From Dipteronia dyeriana (lineage: Eukaryota > Streptophyta > Magnoliopsida > Sapindales > Sapindaceae): a DNA stretch of 64,000 nucleotides. Under the pieces are notes generated by a model. That model was not told the DNA's origin and did not search any database. It saw only the letters and a program-made list of their open reading frames with translations. Position 1 is the stretch's first letter. Each line of letters opens with the position of its first letter. The translations under genes and the position numbers were made by a program. Positions 57,616 through 64,000 of the stretch are shown one piece after another. The stretch is from assembly GCA_032871835.1 (NCBI GenBank), contig CM065303.1, positions 60,054,597 through 60,118,596 of the forward strand. The letters run 5' to 3'.

Positions 57616-57985
57616 AGGGTTTGTCCCCAGTGATTCTCCCTCCAACTACCAGTGGTTAGAATCGAATATGGACAATGGGAGTTGTAATTCTGAATACGTT
57701 AGCATGGTAAATCGTTGTAGATCCTTTTAAAGCTTGGCTTGATCCTGTTACAGGTTTCCTGCAATGATTCGATGTTCTTCTTGTCGAAGTCAATAGCTTT
57801 TGATGAAAGTAATTTGTACTTCAAAAAATTGGTTTTTGTAAGCTCAGTTTTGCACTTAGTTGCAACTAGGGCATCATCATGGCTCTAGGTCAATCGATTT
57901 GTTAGTATTGGAGGAATGTATGAAATAATAAAAAAGACAAAAAATGATAGTAAATTGGCAAGAGTTTAGAAATGATATTGTTTCA
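57616..57985. other. C: spacer 3' of pol
   Basis: No gene seen; likely untranslated sequence after integrase on the minus strand. Confidence 0.4.
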
Positions 57986-57989
57986 AATG

Positions 57990-59060
57990 TAGAGCGTTCC
58001 AGCTGTTGTGTTTCTCTCGACCATCAAGGTCTCGCAATTTGTATGCTCGTCACCATTTCATATCTGTAATCTGATAGGGGGCTTCCCATGTGGGGTCCAA
58101 CTTTCTTGCTTCCTGCTCTCTCGTATTTTGGAAGACTCTTCGTTAAACAAAGTCACCGATTTTGAAAGTTCTTATTCTGACATTCTTGTTACAGTATCGA
58201 GCGACCTGTTGTTGGTAAGCCTGTATTTTTAATGATGGCCGCTCTCGTCGTTCGTCGAGGTGGTCTAGTTCGAATGCTAGTTCTAGGTTATTCTATTCTT
58301 CGTCGGGATATTCACTTCGAGTTATTGTTAGTCGAGTATCTATTGGTATTATTGCTTTTTGAACTATAGACAGGTAAGAATGGTGTTTCTCCCGTCGATC
58401 GACGAGGTGTAATTCTATAGGACCAAAGGATCTCAAGGAGTTTATCAGCCCATTCACTATGTTTGGCTTCTAGTCTTTTTTTCAGTGTATTTACTATAGT
58501 TTTGTTGGTCGACTCTGCTTGACCATTGGCATGTGGATAGTGGGGTGTTGAGAAATTCAATTTGATCCCATAGTTTTCGTAGAAGTTTTTAAAGTCGATC
58601 GATATGAATTGTGAGCCATTGTCTGCTACAATCTCCTTGGGTATTCCAAACCTACAAATAATCTTTTTCCATATAAAAGTTTGTACCTCTGTGTCTCTGA
58701 TGTGCTGGAAGGCTCCTGCCTCGACCCATTTGGTAAAGTAATCTGTTAATACTAACATGTAGACGACTCCTCCTAGTGTTGCTAAGAGTTTTCCTACAAT
58801 ATTTATACCTTATTTCATAAAGGGTCCGGAGGCCAAAACTGAGTTTAGCATACCTGGGTGAAGGTGTGACACTTGTGTGAATCTTTGGCATTTGTCGCAG
58901 TGTTTCACATGTAATCACATCGTTGGTCAGTAGTATCCGGTTGTGATTGCTCTGTTCGACAAGCTTCTTGCACCCGAATGATTACCACATTCCTCATAGT
59001 GCAGGCTCTTGAGAACGTCGTATGTTTCTCGAGGTGTGATGTATCTCAAATATGGTCCTG
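57990..59060 (-). pseudogene. Element C integrase
   Basis: 58,312-58,758 is the DDE core: VLTDYFTKWVEA (first Asp), EIVADNGSQF (second Asp) and HANGQAESTNK (Glu), then WADKLLEILWSYRITPRRST. 58,652-58,918 holds the zinc-finger end (HYEECGNHSG-like and CHVCQ-type residues, partly frameshifted). The C-terminal part continues to about 58,000 with stops. Catalytic residues are intact in the core. Confidence 0.9.
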
Positions 59061-59530
59061 TAAAAGATTTCTTATAAAGCTTACAGTATAAGGTGCATAA
59101 TTTGGCTGATTTGGCCTTGATTTTTCTTGCTTGAGCTCTGTCGTCTGGTGAATTGTCTACATCTATGTAGTTTTTAATTGGGTCTATCTAACTCAAAACG
59201 TTGTCGATCGACGTTATGTTTTCTTCACCGTGTATTACGAGAGACAATAGGTGCACAATTGGTATAGATTTGGGGCCATTAGTTGGGGTCGTCGATCCTA
59301 GGTTGGTAGAGCATCAACCCAGGCATTTTCTGATCTTGGTACCTACAAAAGTGAAAAATGGTCGAATGTGGACTCCAGTTGCATAACTTTGGCCTGGTAT
59401 GCTGCCATTCTCTTGTCCTTAGCTTCATATGTTTCGTTCATTTATCGTATGACCAGTTGTGAGTCGATACCTGTATATTTTTAAAGCCTAAACTTATAGC
59501 TAGGTCAAGTCCAGCGATCATTGCGTCATA

Positions 59531-59770
59531 TTATACTTCAATGTTTGTCATGTGGAAATTACAGTGGATCGACTGCTGTAGAATTTCCCCTTGTGGGGTT
59601 GTTAACATGATTACGAGTCCACTCCCCTTTATATTGCTTGACTCGTCGACTGACAACGTCCATTTTTCATTTGACACTTCTTCTGCGAGTGCAATTAATT
59701 CTTGTTCAACCTGTATATGCTTGTTAAGGGTAAACTTGGGTATAAAGTTAGTGAATACCAGTGATTTCAA
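59531..59770 (-). pseudogene. Element C second RNase H (Tat-type aRNH)
   Basis: WTLSVDESSNIKGSGLVIML and the following TPQGEILQQSIHCNFHMTNIEV parallel the B block, with the next part (aspartate motif) continuing in another frame to about 59,400. In B the first motif reads DGSSN; here Gly is Glu. Confidence 0.8.
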
Positions 59771-59865
59771 GGATGTTCGGGATGGAAAGAGATGTCATGT
59801 TCATTGATCTCGACTGCCCATTTCGTGAGTTAACCTGAAAGATCCGGTTTATGCAATATATTTTT

Positions 59866-60950
59866 TCACGGAAAAGATATAAGTACCTTGATTGAGTGGC
59901 ATTGGAAGTAAGGTCTCAACTTGCGTACGGCTACGACCAATGCTAGCGCTAATTTCTTGAGCTTGTTGTATCTTGTTTCCATGTCGAGTAAGGACTCACT
60001 TACGTAGAACACCAGGTGTTGTGAATCTTCTTCTTCTTTGACCAATATGGTGCTTACTACGGTGTTGGACACTGCTAGGTACAGATATAATACTTCTCCG
60101 TCTTTTGGCTTCGATAGCAAGGGGGTGAAGTCAAGTATCCTTTTAGGTCTTGTAATGCTTTTTCACACTCTTGGGTCCATTCGAGCGCTTTATTTTTCCT
60201 CAACATGTTGAAGAAGGGTTGACATCGTTTAGATGACTTGGATATAAATCTGTTGAGGGCTACTACTCGACTAGTAAGTTTCTGGACATCTTTGATGCAT
60301 TTTGGCGATTCCAATTCTTTGATTGACCGGGTTTGATCTAGGTTGGCTTCGATCCCTCTTCGGGTTACCAAGTAACCTAAATATTTACCTGAGGACACTC
60401 CAAATGAACATTTGTGGGGTTAAGTTTCATACCATATTTGTCAAGCAAGTCGAACGACTGCTTGAGGTTTATGTGTTAATGTGCGATGAGTGATTTGACC
60501 AACATATCATCGATGTAGACTTCCATGGTTGATCCAAGCATATCAGCAAACATTTTGTTGACTAGCCGCTGGTAGGTTGCACCTGCATTTTTTAATCTTA
60601 AAGGTATAACTTTATAACAAAAAATACCTCTCTCGGTGATGAATGTCGTCTTCTCTTGGTCGTTCAGATGCATTGGGATCAAATTGTAGCCGGAGAAAGC
60701 ACCCATGAAGTTGAGTAGTTTGTGTCCCAAGGTTCCTTCATAAGCATGTCAATATGTGGGAGTGAAAATGGATCTTTTGTGCAGGCCTTGTTAACGTCTG
60801 TGAAACCAATATAGACGCGTCACTTCCCGTTCTTTTTCTTCACGACCACGACGTTGGCTAACCAATTGTGGTAATTCACTTCCCTCACGGATCCAATGTC
60901 AATCAGTTTATGCACTTATTCATTAATTATTTTGTTTCTTTTTGGTGAAA
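59866..60950 (-). pseudogene. Element C reverse transcriptase and first RNase H
   Basis: 60,730-60,476 contains FMGAFSGYNLIPMHLNDQEK, PLRLKNAGATYQRLVNKM and VYIDDMLVKS (intact YIDD). 60,398-60,075 is the connection (YLGYLVTRRGIEANLDQ and ECEKALQDLKGYL). 60,120-59,866 is RNase H (LYLAVSNTVVSTILVKEE). Stops separate the blocks. RT N-terminal wording runs to about 60,950. Confidence 0.9.
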
Positions 60951-61300
60951 ATTTTCTCCTTTTTTGTGTGACTGATGGATACTCAGGGTCAACCTGCAAT
61001 TGATGAACTATTTCCTGAGGGTCGATTCCAGCCATGTCCGAGTGTGACCAAATGAAGGTGTTGCATCGCTGTTTCAAAAATTTGATCAACTGGTTTAGGG
61101 TCTCAACTGGCAGTCTAGATCCGATAGACACTTTATGTTCTGGAGGTTCTTGGTCGATCGACACTTCATCGAGTTCTTTTGTATATGGCTTATTTGTGGC
61201 TGACTCGGATACTGTTTCCTACAGTTGCTATAATTGTTTCTTTTTTTCTTCATCGCATTCTAGTAGCATTCTCTAGTGGCTCTTTGTTCACCTTTGATTT
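60916..61300 (-). other. Element C linker between protease and RT
   Basis: Minus-strand wording VSIGSRLPVETLNQLIKFLK and FIWSHSDMAGIDPQEIVHQL, the conserved pre-RT segment of Tat pol. Confidence 0.75.
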
Positions 61301-61700
61301 CTGCACTCCCCACTTGGTAGGGAACTTGATCATCTGGTGGTAGGTCGACAGAACTGCCTTTATCTCATGTATCTACGGTCTACCAAGGATAGCGTTATAA
61401 GGGGATTGGTAGTCAAGCACCAGGAAGTTGATGTATAAGTTGATTCCTTCAGTGTACACAGATAGTACGATCTCATCTAGCATACTTTTTTGTTCGCCAC
61501 TGAACCCTGTGAGCATTATCATTCGACAACTGATCTTGAATTCGTCTACCTGCGTTTCTCGAAGTGCATTGTTAATCAAAATGTTACAGGAACTACCATT
61601 ATCTACTAAAATTTGTTTGGTTAAACAATTCGATATAAATAATGAAATAACAATAGCATCAAAGTGAGGAGAAAACAAATCTGATTTGTAGGACAACTTG
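61301..61700 (-). pseudogene. Element C aspartic protease
   Basis: An open block at 61,696-61,373 includes FDAIVISLFISNCLTKQILV, DNGSSCNIL (active-site D-N/T-G class) and YNAILGRP, the standard end of the domain. No stop lies inside this block, but upstream frames are disrupted. Confidence 0.88.
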
Positions 61701-61999
61701 AAGGTGTAGTTTCATCGATTGTTTGTTGATGGTCTCTGTTGGGTTGAATTTCTATCTTTGCAGTAAAGTAGCTAACGCCACTTACTTCTGATCCACTCGT
61801 GATATAGTTGATCACTATTTCTGGTTGAGGTGGTACTGGCAGATTGTCGCATGCGTTGGTTTTTTTTTCCTCTTCTTGTCATGTGACTGTCTCATTTCCT
61901 TTGTCTATCAGGTACTCCAACAAGTGCCCTCATTCGATGGTTGTGATCCCCGTGGAACTCGTATCGAAATAGGAAGTCTCGTTGCTCTGATGGTGTGTT

Positions 62000-63422
62000 C
62001 ATTTTCCTTGGCCACTTAACTGTTCTTCCCATTTCCTTCATTACTGGTACTAAGTCGACCGGTTCGATGCTAAGATTGTATTCTGGCATCGGGCCTTGTG
62101 ATCGACTGGTCTTTGGTGGGTTCTGGTAGTTCCATCTTCTTTCATTTTGTCCGTTATTACTGTTGTCGCGTCGATTTCCAGTTGGATACGGTTTGACTTT
62201 TCTGTCAATCGATCTCCGGTCGACATAATCGTTGCGCCCATGTAGTGGTTAACCTTTTTGAAATAATTGGCTTCATCTTCCTCCCATTTTTGGGCCCTTG
62301 CTTTTGCTAATACATCTTCCATGGTTTTGCATGGGTATTTGGTCAGCTCTTTGTACAGGTCAGAGTTGAACCTAAGTTGTTTCCTGAAGGCTGAAATTGT
62401 TGTAGCTTGATTGCAATTTGGGATTTACATATTCTCTCTGTTGGAGCGTCTGACATATGTCCTTAGGTTCTCATTACTTCTTTGGGTTATTGTGTATAGG
62501 TCGTCCGACTGCTTCTCGAGTTTCCGGTTACTTCGAATTGCTTCACGAAAGTATCTGTGAGCTGCGTAAAAGAAAAAATATAATTGATAGGTAAATTAGT
62601 ATACCATTGTAATGTTAGGCCGCCTAGGCTTGATCTGAATTCCTTGCACATACACTCTTCTCTAAGGTCGCATGAGAATGCCGCAGTGAACATGTGTTGC
62701 TTGTATTAAGCTATGTGTTCGTCTAGATCTGTCGTTCCTTCAAATCGCTTCATGTTTGGGAAGTTGAACTTTCTAGGCATTTCTACAAGGGCGATGGTGT
62801 CGACAAAAAGCAAATATTTGAAGCTGTTCGTTGTGCTTTTCTTGATGGGCACTAGCACCGATGAGATTCTTTTAATCAGAGCCTCCATTTCTGCGAACCT
62901 GCAAGAAAGTTTCGGGTCAGTAAATAAATGTAAACCGGTATTTGGTGTTACCAAATTTAGAGTCGACTGAAATGACGCTAGAGTTCTTAATGCATTCTCT
63001 TGATGTCGGTCGACAATTGTGTTTGGTTTCTTTAGTGCTTCTTGTTGGGTCTGTGTCTCAAGTAAGTTTGGTTCGGCCTGGACCATTTTTATGGTATCTT
63101 GGCTTGAATCCCGGTTGACGTTCTCCTCTTGGTTCATTGGATTCGTTAACGTGGTTAGGGCTGTTCTATCGGCTTTCTGCATAAAATCGTTCATTTGAAC
63201 ATGAGGCGTTGGTGGCAGGTTGTTAGGTACGCCTTCGATTATCGTAAACGGTTCGGCGTTTCTAGTCCGAATTGACTTGTTATCTGCTTCGATCTCCTGT
63301 AATTTTCGAGCGTTGGCCGCCATCTGAGCGGTCAATACGGCTAGTTGCTCTTCTATAGTTGGATTGTTCCCATCTCTCGACATTTTAAGGAGTTCTTGGT
63401 TCAGATTTATGACTTCGTTCAA
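62000..63422 (-). pseudogene. Element C gag
   Basis: The 63,422-62,706 frame is 238 codons. It begins MNEVINLNQELLKMSRDGNN, has a coiled-coil-like EEQLAVLTAQMAANARKLQE, and ends MPRKFNFPNMKRFEGTTDLD. The retrotrans_gag part follows in another frame (62,693-62,487: CKEFRSSLGGLTLQWYTNLP). 62,322-61,892 holds the later gag region. One shift near 62,700 splits it. B has the same wording at 35,240-35,310. Confidence 0.88.
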
Positions 63423-63430
63423 GTTACGAT

Positions 63431-63450
63431 GGTCCCCACGGTGGGCGCCA
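63431..63450 (-). promoter_or_regulatory. Primer binding site of element C
   Basis: Minus strand TGGCGCCCACCGTGGGGACC, three bases from the LTR end. Same class as B. Confidence 0.8.
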
Positions 63451-63453
63451 AAC

Positions 63454-64000
63454 TGTATTTAGTCGAACTACAACCGAAGTGCTGATCAGATTCGGGTTAG
63501 GTCCAAGCAACTTGGTATATCCTGTCGAATCAAATGTGTCGTATCTGCAAATTAGAGATGAAAACAATAGAAAATAATTGAGAAAAACTGATTAGGTTGA
63601 TGATCGTTTATAAGCCTTAGGTGAGCTTGGGCTGAGCTTTAATAGAATGGATGACTGGATTGTGAGTTAACGATTGATTTTCGGTAATCGGAGTTACTGT
63701 TTTGACAGAGTTTCGGCTAGCAATAGCATTGGTTCTTTAGAGAGAAAATTCAAATCTCTTTTTTGTGAGTAAAGGGTCTTATTTATAGGTTACCCATAGC
63801 CATTTGCACGTTGACGAACTGTTGGGAAATATCCTTGAAATCTTGACCGGATTTCATGGGATTACACGGTTGGTTTTATTTGATTTGAATTCGTAATTGC
63901 GTAATCCACGATTCTCGTAGCTGAGTTGGAGTAAATGAGTGGTCAAGTCATATGGCAATTATGACAAAGTGATTCGGGTCGGCCCGGATCATTGGACCCG
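63454..64000 (-). repeat. 5' LTR of element C, cut by the window edge
   Basis: 547 bp aligned with 53,590-54,150; about 90 bp expected beyond the window. Confidence 0.88.

Larger units (their letters stand above)
53590..64000 (-). mobile_element. Element C: Ty3/gypsy, Tat-type, minus strand, runs off the window
   Basis: LTRs start TGTTATTTTTAGTC (53,590) and TGTATTTAGTC (63,454) in plus view and align over more than 500 bp. The primer site TGGCGCCCACCGTGGGGACC is on the minus strand at 63,431-63,450, and the purine tract GAGTGGGGAACAAAC adjoins the left LTR. Gag, protease, RT, RNase H, second RNase H and integrase follow on the minus strand, then the antisense spliced gene on plus. The right LTR lacks about 90 bp at the window edge. 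Confidence 0.92.

Overview
This is a nuclear genome segment of a flowering plant, probably a eudicot: AT-rich, dense with nested LTR retrotransposons and TIR DNA transposons, with pieces of plastid DNA and one intact-looking host gene. That gene is a class III secretory peroxidase (ATG 40,071, stop 41,051, + strand, 326 aa, single exon). All assignments come from reading the sequence and from knowledge of the families; no database was searched.

Layout. 1-963: ends of two PIF/Harbinger-like non-autonomous elements. 967-1,510: one arm of an inverted duplication whose other arm (39,200-39,736) lies just upstream of the peroxidase. 1,843-2,472: a hAT element with an 8-bp target duplication. 5,049-37,800: a large nest. 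The oldest layer is a non-coding LARD-like LTR element (E, minus strand). Its 3' LTR is 5,049-5,866 and its 5' LTR is cut into three pieces (9,442-9,618; 19,532-19,772; 36,753-37,800). The cuts are a Ty1/copia element (9,619-19,531) and a Ty3/gypsy Tat-type element (B, 19,773-36,752, minus). B in turn holds a copia-type solo LTR (19,940-21,503), a hAT MITE (22,977-23,604) and a Ty3/gypsy element with short LTRs (A, 25,372-30,418) that has a perfect 5-bp target duplication.

37,812-39,198 is a Harbinger-type element, followed by the second inverted-repeat arm, the peroxidase promoter and the gene. 41,667-45,200 holds a 0.34-kb direct duplication; one copy carries a 1.2-kb TIR element and the other preserves the empty site. 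45,201-53,600 looks like one large Mutator-like (MULE) element. It has divergent long terminal inverted repeats, inverted arrays of a ~21-bp unit, a decayed Ulp1/C48 peptidase-like stretch, and a mosaic of plastid fragments in non-native order (trnG-UCC 5' exon, ndhF 5' end, trnS-GCU, intact psbI, atpI 3' end, matK 3' end). 53,590-64,000 is a second Tat-type gypsy element (C, minus), running off the right edge inside its 5' LTR.

Elements B and C both carry, between pol and the 3' LTR and on the strand opposite gag-pol, a related gene with an intron at the same position and in the same phase, ending in a coiled coil. That antisense spliced gene and the plastid-carrying MULE are the two most interesting items. 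Every transposon gene seen carries stops or frameshifts, so none is expected to be autonomous.
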